NCBI GenBank assembly: GCA_030770425.1
Contig: JASJFT010000095.1
Coordinates: 106,797 to 170,796 of the forward strand
Direction of reading: 5' to 3'
From: Darksidea phi
Lineage: Eukaryota > Ascomycota > Dothideomycetes > Pleosporales > Lentitheciaceae
DNA length: 64,000 bases
Positions 14,571 through 25,901 of the stretch are shown here, one piece after another. Position 1 is the first letter of the stretch; each line of letters begins with the position of its first letter. A program made the translations under genes and the position numbers. The notes beneath the pieces are model-generated. The model was not told the origin of the DNA and made no database searches. It was given only the letters and a program-made list of their open reading frames with translations.

Positions 14571-16276
14571 ATGCCTTCGAAGGACGGAGAGGCCCGGCCA
14601 GCGGTAACGCTCCGACAGGGCACAGTCGTCGGAACATTACTGAGCGATGCGCTCCCCCGACCGATTGAAGCATTTCGAGGCATTCCATATGCTCTTCCTC
14701 CAACGGGCGATCTCAGATTCCGCCCACCGGTCAAGGTGGAATCGTCATCCCGAACAATAGACGCTTCGCGTTTTGGTGCAGTGGCACCTGGAAAACAGCT
14801 ATTCCCTGGAGCGCCGGCTTTCGAATATAGTGAAGACTGCTTGACAGCCAATGTTTTCCGGTTACAGACATCGCCGAAACAAGAGGAGCCGAAACTACTA
14901 CCTGTCGCGGTTTACGTACACGGCGGCGCATTCAACAGGGGCACGGCGTCGATGCACAATACTGCCTCATTCCTTGCGTATTCTGGCCAGTCATTCGTAG
15001 CTGTTTCGTTCAACTACAGACTAGGCGCTCTCGGATTCCTGCCTTCGACTCCTAGTGCTAAAGAAGGTGTACTCAATTTGGGCCTGAAAGATCAGATCCT
15101 GTTATTTAGATGGGTGCGCGAAAACATCACCTCTTTTGGCGGTGATCCTAATAATGTTACTCTGTTTGGTATATCTGCTGGCGGGCATTCTGTAGGTTTC
15201 CACCGTCTCCATCATTGTTGCATCCATATATTGATGAGCCTACCAAGATCGGTCACCACCTCTTGCGCGATGAAGATCCAACAGCACCGCCACTTTTCCA
15301 CAGGGTCATTATTGAATCCGGGGCTCCAACCTCACGTGCCGTCCGTCCATATAATGCCACATTTCATGAACAGCAATTCGAAGACTTCCTACGGGAAACT
15401 GGCTGTCCTAGAGACTTGTCCCCAAAAGAGACCTTCGAGTACCTAAGGAACGTGCCAAGTGGGAAGGTCCAGGCTGCCCAAATCGCAGTGTTCGATAAAT
15501 GGAACGCTTCACTCGCCTGGGCTTTTCAGCCCGTGATCGACGGCGAAATCATCCCGCGAGCACCCATGGAGTCGTGGCGCCTGAACAAGTGGCGCAAAGT
15601 TCCCATCATGACCGGCTTCAATCGGAACGAGGGCTCGATATACGTTTCGAAAGCTGTTTCCGAATCATCCCAGTTCACGCAATTTTTCGCCAACCTTCTC
15701 CCCCTGCTGTCCAAAGAAGACATCGAAACAATCAACACGCTGTATCCCGACCCCTTGAAATTTTCAGACTCTCCATATAAAGAGCAACTCAAAGGCACGG
15801 GCGCCCAGTACCGTCGTCTTGAAGTCGCTTATGGACAGTATGCATACGTCGCACCAGTAAGGCAGACAGCTGAGCTTGCCTCGGCAGCCATGACTGAGCC
15901 TGTTTACTTGTACCAGTGGGCACTGGAAAGTTCGCTTCTAGATGGAGCAAGACACGGCGAAAATATGTATTACGAGACATGTGAACCGAGCAAGACGAAA
16001 TTATCACCAACACAAAAGCAGATAGCGCAGACGCTAAACGCGTACATCACCAGTTTTATCACGACGGGAGATCCAAATGCGTTCCGTGGTGAGTGCGGCA
16101 ACAGGCCACAGTGGGATAGATACACATCACAGAGACCAAAAGCGATGGTTTTCGGCCTTGAGAACAAGGAGCTAATTGGCGGCGAGCCTGGTGTTCCATC
16201 GCGGCTGATGGATGATGACTGGGCCAGGAAAGAATCGGAATTTTGGTGGAGCAAGGTGGATGTCTCGCAACAATGA
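14571..16276 (+). CDS. Type-B carboxylesterase/lipase
   Basis: Two exons, 14571..15191 and 15248..16276, give 549 residues. The 56-nt intron (GTAGGT...AAG) falls just after the nucleophile motif; splicing restores the normal GHHLL continuation, whereas readthrough loses the fold. Family signatures in order are FRGIPYALPP near residue 40, the EDCLTANVF motif near 85, the oxyanion HGG, GISAG with nucleophile Ser202, Glu335 in GFNRNEGS, and His443 in RHGENMYYE. These make a complete alpha/beta-hydrolase triad. No clear secretory signal peptide is visible, so the enzyme may be cytosolic. Such enzymes hydrolyse carboxylic esters of xenobiotics, lipids or secondary metabolites; the substrate is unknown. 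The gene faces away from the Dal5-type transporter, which suggests but does not prove linked use of one substrate. Confidence 0.93.
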
Positions 16277-19237
16277 TCATGTATTGATCATGGATCAAGC
16301 AACATCCTCAAAGTAATCCTGATGCTTCTCAGTGTTGACAGGTCTTAGGGGGAACAGCAGCTTCTAGCATAACCGTAAACCTCGAGTTGATCGAGTCCCT
16401 TTTAAGCAGCTTCTAGGGTGGTCTTAGCATAGATATTAGAGAAGGAAAAAGTGATCAGTCGGAACAGGGGAAGACAACCAGGCCCCTCACATATAGCATC
16501 CTCCTTTTTGCGCCTCCGAGCTATACTGATTTGATCCTGCTTCTCCTTATCCCATGTATTTGATTGGTGCTTCCAACTCCTTTCCTTCTCCTTTCCCGCT
16601 TTCCCAAACCCCCCTCTGAGCCTTTATTAGCACTTATTCTCCAATTGAAAAGAAGCATATACTAATTTATCCTTCTAATTACAGTATTATAGTCCCTACT
16701 TTTATACTAATAAAGAATGAACTAGTAATCAGAGGTTAATAAATATTCTTGCTACTATCTAACTTAGATATTATTAATAAACCTTAGCTATTATTTTAAT
16801 ACGATACCTTATGGGCTATTTCGTATATGAGTGGGATGGATATAGCTTCATGGTGCATGGCTGACAGATGATTGGTTGAGCGCTAGTCCATTGGTTCGTA
16901 TTACCGTAGGGAGAGATCACGTTATAGATCGAGTTAGTATGTTTCCTGCTTTCGCGAAAAGCTTGCGCTCTGATAATAAGGAAAAGAGGGGATAAAGTAT
17001 ATCGCGATGATGCGGGGAGCTAGGGGCTTGCGAATGTGTAGTTTGGAGCGTTTGAAAGTTATTAAACCTTGCTCCCTAGATGGATGGTATTTGGGAAATA
17101 TCGAGTCTTCCTAGATAAGCTCCACTAGGAATCCTGGGCCAATGAGGGCCCGTTCAAATGGCTGCCCACTCCTTCCGCATCTATACCCATCGCTTATCTT
17201 ATCAACCTCGGCACCAAGCTTCGCTTTACTCCGTCTTGATGGCCATCTTCAACGCAATGCTCATCTGTTGAGGCGAGGGTTGTGGTTGTTCCTCATCATC
17301 TAGATGCACATGATCAACAATCGCAATCACCCTACTGAATGTGACGTCTGGGCTCACATGTTCGCTCTGGTGGGACCTCGCGGAACCGACTTGAGAGGAA
17401 CCTATGGTTCTGCCATATCAGGACGATCGATGCGAGGAGGTTGAGCATCATGGACAGTAGGGATATGCTGGCTTCGGCGTTAAGCAGCATGGTTGGGGAT
17501 GAAGAGAGGGGTAATGAGTTTAGTTGGATGTTGTGGTTGAGGTAGGATAGAACTCTAGATTGTGCTGCGAGGAATATATAGAGATTATGATGCGGATGTT
17601 CCTTATCCCTGCCGCCAAGCCATGGGCCGACGCGCAGGTTGCGGGGACGGTAAGCTGTCATGCATAGCCAAGGTCGCAGGACCAGTACGAACTCCCGTAT
17701 AGCCACGCCTGCTGGCAGTGTATCGTTTGCCTTTATCGCTGACGTGGAACCCCGGCCACATGGCGTTATGCGACAGCCAACAGCAAGGCCTGGACGTTGG
17801 ATTCCCGGTCTATACGCTCGCACGCGACGATTTCTTCCTCCCGTATTCCTTTGGTGTGACGATGGCGGTGTAGCCTATTGGATCATTAGACGAAGCTAGC
17901 GTCGTCGATTCTAGCCTAGAAGCGTAGTATGTCAGGGATGCTGTCGTGGGACGAGCTTCTCATCATCGTATTGCCAATGTTTTTGGAAAAAAACCGTCCC
18001 AAGGAGATTTTAGACGTCATTCCGGTGAAGACGGGCCTACACCCTCGTACGCTTTTCATGCATATAGTCAAAGTTTCGCGAAGCTCACATTGTCTAGTCG
18101 TAAGCAACTAGAAATGAGAATCAAGCTGTGGCACGATGCAAGCCTTTTGCCGCGCAAGAATATCGACGCACAGGTTTAATGTTAATGGGCTAGGCACCTC
18201 CGCCACACATAACGTGGACCACACCTACTTCACCTGGACAGTCCACCTTTGTCTGTACTAATTCTCATGACCATGAGAGTGAGCGTCCTACTAGACATGG
18301 ACGGCGATACTCTTATACGCAATCTAGGATTCGAAAGCGAGCTATCGGCAAGCTATAGACGAGGCGAAGAGAGCCTGGCTTTCCGTCATATTGTATCGCA
18401 ACGACTTACTTCAATGTCACCGGGACGGTCTCATGTGCTATCTCCCGTTCACAAGTTGCTAATTGGGACATTTACCTGTAGGCTCATCCCTGGGTAGCAG
18501 ACCCGTCAGATACCGGGCCTGTTACTCGAGAGATTTCGTGCCAGGCAGTGAAGTCGATTTACATTTTATTTTGTAGAATTGGATGTCACTTTGGATCAGA
18601 TGGCATTCAAATAGCATTCGAATGACGGTCTTTCAAGGCTCGAGTCACGCTCAGTGGAAAGCGTCGCATCGAGGACTGCTTCACGAACGCGACGTTTTTT
18701 CAAGCGCACTCAGTACCCAGCATATTCGCTTACTTTGAGTACACTCCCTCGAAGTATAGTAAGCTAGGGCATATCTGGAGGCATGATTACCGCCCGTTTT
18801 TGAAGTTCATTTGCCGGGATTTGTTTGAATTAAGTGAACACGTGTTCGCAGACCTAGAGTAAGCTGACATTGGAATTCTCCCCGGTGAACTGGGATAGAT
18901 TGCTTGGGCAACTTGCTGAATATAGAACGGAAGACCTGATATAGGGATACTTACAACGCGGGTGTTCCTACGCGATTATGTGCCTGCGAAGGGACGATTT
19001 TACTACTATCTTAGCATTCTGTTACGCTAAAATTGATTACGCCCCCTCTCCTACCTGAGCCAGCTGTTCGCGTACGACGAAATGTATCTGATTAAGTTTG
19101 AACGTCGTGCGATTGTCGATTATGTAGAAATATGATTTCGGCATCACTCGCACTGAAGAGAGCCCTTAAACAATCTTTCATCAACCACTTCATATTTCAT
19201 ACTCATACATGACACACGTAAAAGAAAGTATCCATTC
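16277..19237. other. 3-kb intergenic region with an AT-rich relic
   Basis: No confident gene lies here. Bases about 16620-16810 are AT-rich, dominated by TA steps and stops, and look like a RIP-mutated repeat fragment. Several open frames at 17330-18500 have no recognisable family features. The possible small gene at 17226..17500 is listed separately. Confidence 0.5.
17226..17500 (-). CDS. Possible small hypothetical gene or gene remnant
   Basis: On the minus strand a hydrophobic stretch of about 22 residues (near 17430-17490, MLLNAEASISLLSMMLNLLA) lies just before a second reading frame that ends at a TAA at 17226. That second frame has a believable coding look: an acidic segment DDEEQPQPSPQQ and no stops for about 65 codons. 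A splice acceptor (TATGGCAG) near 17415 could link an upstream exon to this frame. I cannot define the 5' part and recognise no family. This may be the 3' end of a real gene, a relic, or chance. Confidence 0.18.
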
Positions 19238-20725
19238 CTACTCAGCAACCCAAACAGCAGCCATGCCCATTCCCGTCCCAATACACATACTCGTAACACC
19301 AATTTTCTGACCAGTCCGCCTAAGCTCAGTAAGCAAAGTGCTGACTTGCCTAGCACCAGTAACACCTAGAGGATGTCCGAACGCGATCGCGCCTCCCTTG
19401 GGGTTGACCTTCTTCAAATCGATGCCGAGTTCATTGATGCAGTACAGGCATTGGCTGGCGAAGGCTTCGTTGATCTCCCAGATGTCGACCTCTTCCTTGT
19501 CTAAGCCGGTCTTCTTGAGTACAACGGGGATAGCGGCGGCGGGGCCAACGCCCATGAGGAGCGGCGGTACACCGACGATGGATGCTTGGACGAACTTGCC
19601 GATGATGGGCTGGTTGAGGCGCTGCGCTGTGCTGCGCTTCATGAGGAGTACAGCGGCAGCGCCGTCGGAGATTTGCGAGGCGTTGCCGGCATGGATAGAG
19701 CCATCTTTCGCAAAGGCAGGTTTGATGCCGCCCAAGCTCTCGGCTGTGATGCCTTCCCGGACGCCGTCGTCTTTCTTGACTGTGAGTTCCTTTTCTTCCC
19801 CAGTCTTGGGGTCTGTCCATTTCACCGTCAGAGGAACGATTTCCTCATCAAAGAGGCCCTTCTTCTGCGCCTCGACAGCTTTCTGGAATGAAGATGCGGC
19901 AAAGGCATCTTGTGCAGACCGCGGAATCCCCTTCTCCTTCGCCATCTTCTCACTAAGGACACCCATAGGCACCTTACACTCGGCCGCAAGCTTATGTCCC
20001 TCCAACAGTTCACTAAACTCCGTGACAGCGGCTGGTCCATACTGCAAGCTCATGCTCTCAGCACCCGCTCCAATACCCACCTCGATCATACCGCTCTTAA
20101 TCGCATTCGCGATATCTACGCAAGCTTGTAGGCCGGAAGAGCATTGCCGGTTCAGCGATTTGGTGGAGGTTGTAACGGGGAAGCCAGCAGCGAGGGCAGC
20201 GGCGCGGAACTCGGTGGCGCCGCCGCCTGGTGCGAGAACGGCGCCTACGGCGATGTCTTCAACGAGGGAGGGGTCGATGCCGGAGCGTTGGATGAGTGCA
20301 GTGAAGGTGCCATGGAGGAGGTCGGCCGCGTGGGTGTCTTTGAAGCCGCCTTTGAAGCCTTTCGTGATGGCGGTGCGGAGGGCGCAGGTCACAACGATCT
20401 GTGGAGAATGGTTAGTATGCTATTTTAGTCGCTATTGTTGGTGGGCATGGAAGAAGGGAGACACTCGTAGCGTATTGCCACAACGTCAGTCTCAAGGTTC
20501 GGAGCTCCAGTTCGCTTGGAGGGATGGATATAGATGGGCAACATACATCATCAGGATGCTTCTCCAGCAACGCCTGCTTCCCCCCCTTGGGCCCACCGCC
20601 CAAATGGTTCGTAACCTGCGAAAGGCGTTCCTGAGCTACACAAACATCAGCCCAATCCATTCCCCCATGATCTCTCTTCCCCTTCAAAACATACCCTGAC
20701 CGGCACGTCCTGTCTGATTCGCCAT
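19238..20725 (-). CDS. Peroxisomal 3-ketoacyl-CoA thiolase
   Basis: Three exons, 20725..20695, 20635..20547 and 20398..19238, give 426 residues. The first exon is only 31 nt, and the joined N-terminus contains a clear PTS2 peroxisomal import signal (RLSQVTNHL) at residues 14-22. Catalytic residues are in place: Cys126 in LNRQCSSGLQA, His382 in AFGHPLGVTGAR and Cys412 in CIGTGMG. The enzyme performs the last step of beta-oxidation, splitting 3-ketoacyl-CoA with CoA into acetyl-CoA and a shortened acyl-CoA, in the peroxisome matrix (the role of yeast Pot1). Introns of 59 and 148 nt have standard GTATGT donors. A 453-codon open frame on the opposite strand is only a shadow of this GC-rich gene. 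Confidence 0.95.
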
Positions 20726-21300
20726 GCTTGATCTCTTTCTCGTTCACAACCCGTTTATCCTGAAACACGACAAAAAGTAGAAATGCGAGTCGAATGTTGC
20801 AGCTGGGGGAAAGCAGCGGGCTTCTCTTATGAGCGCCGAAGCGGGTAGGTTGTCAAGCTGCATCATCGACCGAGGTCCATGGCCGAAAAGGGATTAGCGC
20901 TGCTGCACCCCCGGCTTTCACATGCGACCTGCGGATTCACATGCCATCGTTCGTTTCGCCATTCCGCTGGCTTTGGATTGTCATGTGGCCATCATCTTCG
21001 GGCTTCTGGAGCTGTGCGCCGTCACGAGCGACGGAAGCTTCAGATGCAAATGTCCCAATGCAGCTACGCATCGTTGGAGCAATACGGAAGCTGATGCGAA
21101 GGTGCGATTAGCGTGAGCGACCCGATGGAAAACTCGGCAAGGGCCCCCCGATATGATGAATATCAGAACCGGCCATAGACCTGAGTTCCAACTAACCGGT
21201 AAATCACAATAGAGTCACTGTAAAAGCCCACATCTGCCCGGTAAACGCCATGCTTCAGAAAACGCAAAAAAGAAGAAAAAAAAGTACAGCGAACGTCCAT
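20726..21300. other. Intergenic: thiolase promoter and WBP2-like 3' region
   Basis: The two flanking genes run in tandem on the minus strand. This gap contains the thiolase promoter and the 3' untranslated region of the WBP2-like gene, including an A-rich run at about 21266-21284. No gene is supported. Confidence 0.5.
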
Positions 21301-22346
21301 TCATTGTTCACTCGGTGACAGCCTAGGGCTCCTTAGCCTCCGCTCCAGCTCATCCGCCACACTGCTCTGCTGTACCTCTTCATATCCAGGAGGCGGCTCA
21401 GTCGGTGGCGCTTGAAAAGTCTCCTGGTGTGGGCTTGAGAGCGGACTCGATCTATTCGCCGTCGCCGTTGACACTGGAGACTCCCCGCTAACACTTCCTC
21501 TTCCTAGTGGCGGACTGGGCAGATTCTCCGGCACTCTTGTATGCCGTCCCGAGTCTTCGTATGCCGGTAACTCGTCTAGATGTACTGATGAAAGATCTAC
21601 TCCCGCCAGCGCGCCGCCTCCTCTACCATCTCCAGACTCTACGCCTTCTCCTGCCGACATTCCCGCTACGTCTACAGCCTGCTTTAGCCGCTCCTTCAGC
21701 CGCTCGAATGTGCTTGCAAAATCGAATGCCCCGCCCTCCTTGAATTCCATGACCATTTCTAGCTCCGCATGCTGCGCTGGTATGCCTCCGCCATACACCG
21801 GTTGTATTACCGCTTCCCACTTATTCGCTCCGAACCAGGGGGCTGTGACGCGGGTATCTGCGACGTTGAGGATGGGGACGGCGAAGGATTGGAGGTCGGA
21901 GGTAGGAGAGACGGGTAGATATATGACCTAGCCAGCAACGATTAGCTTCAAGCTCACCCGGGAAGTATCTCCCGAAGTGCCATACCCGCCTATTTGTGAG
22001 ATATACGACGCCAGACTTGCACTGCTTCGAATACGCTTCGCTCGGTGGTTGCCGATTGCTGCTGTGTATCGAGAGCGTCGTCCGCGGCGGCGACTGATAC
22101 AGTGTCTGTTCGCCAGGCAGCGGCGTATACCCACCGCTCTCGGCGAGCATCACCCAACTATTCTTGCGGTCAGACTTGGTTTTCCGCATAGTCCTCTTCC
22201 CAAATCCCACAGCCATGGACGCAAACCGGTGTGCAAGCTCGTGGCCGTGCTGTTCGCGGGGTACGTTGGCAGCGCGAAGAGGGGTAAAACAGCTCCAACA
22301 AGCTGCACTCCACAACAAGAAGACAGGAAACTCACTTAATAGACAT
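21301..22346 (-). CDS. WBP2-like GRAM-fold protein with PPxY motif (UPF0664 type)
   Basis: Three exons, 22346..22336, 22157..21986 and 21927..21301, give 269 residues. The first coding exon is just 11 nt (ATGTCTATTAA) and splices across 178 nt to give the conserved family start MSINWVML. The N-terminal half (SGGYTPLPGEQ, YQSPPRTTLSI, GVVYLTNRR, then IYLPVSP) matches the GRAM/PH-like domain of WW-domain-binding protein 2. The C-terminal half is low-complexity, rich in Pro, Ser and Gly, and ends with a PPGY motif at about residues 240-243 that would bind WW-domain proteins such as Rsp5-type ubiquitin ligases. WBP2 relatives act as adaptors or co-regulators; the S. pombe relative is described as stress-induced. 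The role in this fungus is inference. Confidence 0.88.
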
Positions 22347-23020
22347 GCTTCCTTCGCTCGTGACAAGGGCCCGGGCTCAAAGCTTCAAGCAAGAAAAAAA
22401 CACGGCCGACTCTAGCGCCTAGCTCGCTGAGTTCTCACACGTCTTGTCGCGGGTACAGGAAGCGAGCTGCTTGCAGCGGGAAAGGCGAGGATACTGCGCT
22501 TTAGCTGCCCGACAGGGTACGCCGAACTAGACAAATTTGTCGTTAGCAAGAAGGCGGGCCGGCGACCGCGTCCTATCAGCGATATTGATGCGGCTAAGGC
22601 GATGCGAGTGATTGCTTATGGAGAAGGGGTCGTTGAGGCCGGATTGCGGGGCACCACCTGTTTGATGGCGCTGGTTGGAGGACCGAGCCCTGCGTTCCAC
22701 CGAGGAAGTGCCAATCGCGGATGTTGCAAAAAAAGAAAAGATACGCAAGGGAAGGGTTGGCCGAGGTTCAGTGGAAGATTTTATGTGAAGGGTCTATGAG
22801 CGCGGATGTTGGACCTGATCGCCCGCATTGCTCAGAGGTCTCGTGACGCACGCCGGCTTGCGTCACCACGTGCATCGTAGAGAACTCGGACGAAATACGG
22901 GAAGCTTGCGAGTACACTTGGATATCTTACTAATACAGAAACATTGAGATGTACAGAAATTGAAGCCGAAGAAACCGCCAACCGCCACCGTCGGTGCCGC
23001 CGTTTCAACCAAACCCTGAA
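22347..23020. other. Intergenic region
   Basis: This lies between two tandem minus-strand genes and includes the promoter of the WBP2-like gene. I see no gene or repeat in it. Confidence 0.5.
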
Positions 23021-25901
23021 TTATTCATCTCCAACCTTCTTCCAGATCCCCGAAACCCTTGCAAGCAAATGCCCTTTACCGAATGTGTCGACCCAACTGC
23101 CTGCTAGACCAACAAACTGCCATACCGTACCATCGCCACGATTAGGCGGCTCGTTCACCACGCGCACCAACCCCTGAGGCTCCTTGCCCTCCCATTGCCT
23201 CCACCGTAACCGTTCAGTATGCTGTCCATCGATCTGATCAAAGAACGTCACCCCGGCGATATATCCCGAGCCAGGCACATACGCGATTTCAAGCTTCGTA
23301 ATATCGACGTTGCCGAGCTCGAGGACCTTGAAATCGGAGGCATCGTCGCTGCGATGCAAGTGTCCGAGATGGTGGTTGCAGCCGTCTGATTCTGCCTCGG
23401 CCGAGTTGTCGTGGATGCGAGCAAGGCCAATGGCGCCGATGGCGTTTTCGGCTTGTTTGAGTCCCGTCGTCGAGAGCCAGCTTTTGAACGATGAGAGAGT
23501 GTATCGGTGGAGCGCGATGCGGCGGAGCGGGTTCGCACCTGTACTCCCGCGGGGCTCAGTAAGCTCCAACGTACTGAAGTCTTCGTATTTCCCGCCCACA
23601 CCGAACTTTTGTGTTAATTCCGTGTCCGTTGCTTTTGGGTCGCCAACCATATCTGGCTCAAACCAAATGTCTGCTGTGCGCGCGTAGGCTGCCGTTTTAA
23701 GGTATGCGCCATCTGTTGAGAGATCGGAGAGGATGTCGTTGTGGATGGGGATTGGAAGGCGCTCTTTGAGGACTTCGGGGTAGGCATAGTTGGGACGTTT
23801 CATGCGAGTTGACTTCGTTTTAGGGTCGTATTCAGCGTAGGCTAGGTGCGGGTGGTCGACGAGACGGGAGGCCTGAAGAGTGTGAGTAGGTGTAGGAGGC
23901 CACAACAATCTGGATTTATGTTACAAAGGCAGTGAGGATGAGACTTACTTCTTCCGTGATGAGGGTCATCGCTTCTCTGCAAAGCAACTTTGCCTCGTTC
24001 AAGGCCACAGGTTCTGGTGGGATAGGATCCTGGCGGGCATTGTTCTCTAACAGATTCCATCCGGTAGCTCCCTCGTCCACCCCAAAGGTGAACGCACGCT
24101 CCATCCCAAGCGAATCGATCGATTTATCCTGACAAGGCGATGTATTCTCATCAGAGATAGGGCTATTGATTGCGCCTGCCTTCGAGACATCTTTGGTGAA
24201 GACCGGGGAAAGGTTCTTGTTCGTGGGCTTCCAGTCTACTGCTTTCGCGCTTTTCTTTGGTGGGGCAGCGCGGAGCTTGTATTGGGATGGGTTTTGAAGC
24301 ACTATCGCAAAAGTTAGAATTTGTACATAAGCTCCAAGGTGATTCAACTTGCTATCGCCAATCCTCTTCCACAGCTTCTTGTAATTCATCAACGCATCAA
24401 ATAGTTCTGCAGTATACAGCGAGCAAGGGACGTAGTTGAGGATGATGGCTGGTTCCTCATATCGTTCGTCGCCGCTCTTGTTGTTTTCGCCACCCTTTTG
24501 GTTGCGTGGATCACTCTCCCATATGCGTCGCTCTTCAAGGAGTCTAGACCACTTCCAAGCCTGGAATGATCGAAGCGATGAGTATCTCGTCAAGATAGCT
24601 TGTGTCCTTGCAGAGGACCGAGCCACCATAGATGGAAAAGCATTCGCGACCGCAACAACGCTTTGGATCGTCCAAGGGACCTTGGGCTTCTTGATCTCAC
24701 CTCCGCCAATCCAGTTGACGGATATGGAGATCTCCGTATTTCTCAGAGCCTCACTGTGTTCCTTTGACACGGCTTCGCTAGCGCCGATTTCGAGTGTTGG
24801 GGGTCCTACAGCCAGCTGTACGTCAACCGCTTGTTTAACAGATCTATATTTGCTCTTGTCGTTCAACTTGATGGAAATCACGGCGTTAAACTCGCCGCCT
24901 TCGGTGAAGCCTGATATGAAGCAATCACCATAGACCTCTTCACAATATAGGTCAGCATTGTCCACAAAACTCGTAGCAGGTATTGCTTGTGCGGCTCGTT
25001 TAGGGCACCCTCAGCCTGCAAACCATCTCTAGCAGATAGCTGAAAACGACTGATTCGATGTGATTTCACGTTGAGTAACGTACCTGTAAATCGGTCAAGG
25101 GGCAGTCCGGCAATGTCCTGAAACTCCATCTCCTCGGTGGCAGCTTGTGCATCATTGTTGACCATAACGCTCACAACGTAATTAAGCTCGCTATCCAGGA
25201 CCTTCGTTTCGTTCACAAACGAAGCGTTTCCGTTCCCGTGTATTGTTCCGTACTTGATACTCATCGAAGTGGAGATGTTGAGAGCATCCATGATATCACT
25301 CACATTCTCTATCGCCCTTGTCGAATATGTGACGCTCTGACTAGTATTTGGCGCAGGCCCAGCTGGTATCTCGAACGGTAGCTCGCCGGAGGGGGCTGAA
25401 ACCACATCAATGGCTCCACCCATGTTCTTCTCAGCACTTGGTGTAAGAGGAGGTGTCGCTGTTCTTGGAACAACATCGGAAGGGCTCGATTGTACTCCGT
25501 TGATCGCTACCTGGGTCGGATTAGCATATGCTGGGATAATGATATGCATATCTTGTTGGTTGACTAGCCGAGCTCTACCGATTCGAAGAACTATGTGCTG
25601 AGGATAGACAGAATATGGTATACATACAGTAGGTATATCGCCCAACGGCGCGACAACGGCTGAAGTATTTGGCGTCACAGGTGGTGAGAGAGGGGTTGTG
25701 GGGTTCGTAAGCTCAAGCGCCTTCGAATCTTTCGATCCCTTAGGTCCAATCCGAACAGCGTTCTCCAAACGAATCTCTTGGGTATAGGTGTTGAAGCCTT
25801 GTCCAATCTAAATGAGATGTAAGCGCACTGTCTCCTGAAGTCTCTACCAACTATCCGCAACTTACGCGCATGGCATTGGTGTAAGGGGCGGTGAGCGACA
25901 T
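23021..25901 (-). CDS. MACPF-like protein with beta-rich C-terminal domain
   Basis: The model has four exons, 25901..25866, 25807..25084, 24937..23949 and 23872..23021, about 866 residues. Two further in-frame introns are possible: about 117 nt around 25505-25625 (GTATGT donor, GCTAAT branch) and 51 nt near 24250-24300, so the true protein may be shorter. Residues about 256-270 read YGDCFISGFTEGGEF, resembling the MACPF signature (YG-x-x-F-I...GG). An upstream segment (SMSIKYGTIHGNGNASF) also fits the pore-forming fold. The last about 170 residues form a separate, probably beta-rich domain ending in FVGLAGSW...GHLLARVSGIWKK. No signal peptide is visible. Fungal members are poorly characterised; membrane binding, defence or self/non-self functions are all only possible. 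The domain call is from motif resemblance and is moderate. Confidence 0.6.

Noticed and set aside
19338..20699. A 453-codon open frame on the plus strand
   Set aside because: It lies exactly opposite the thiolase gene, whose protein is fully recognisable with active-site residues and splice sites. The plus-strand translation has no family features and is a composition shadow.
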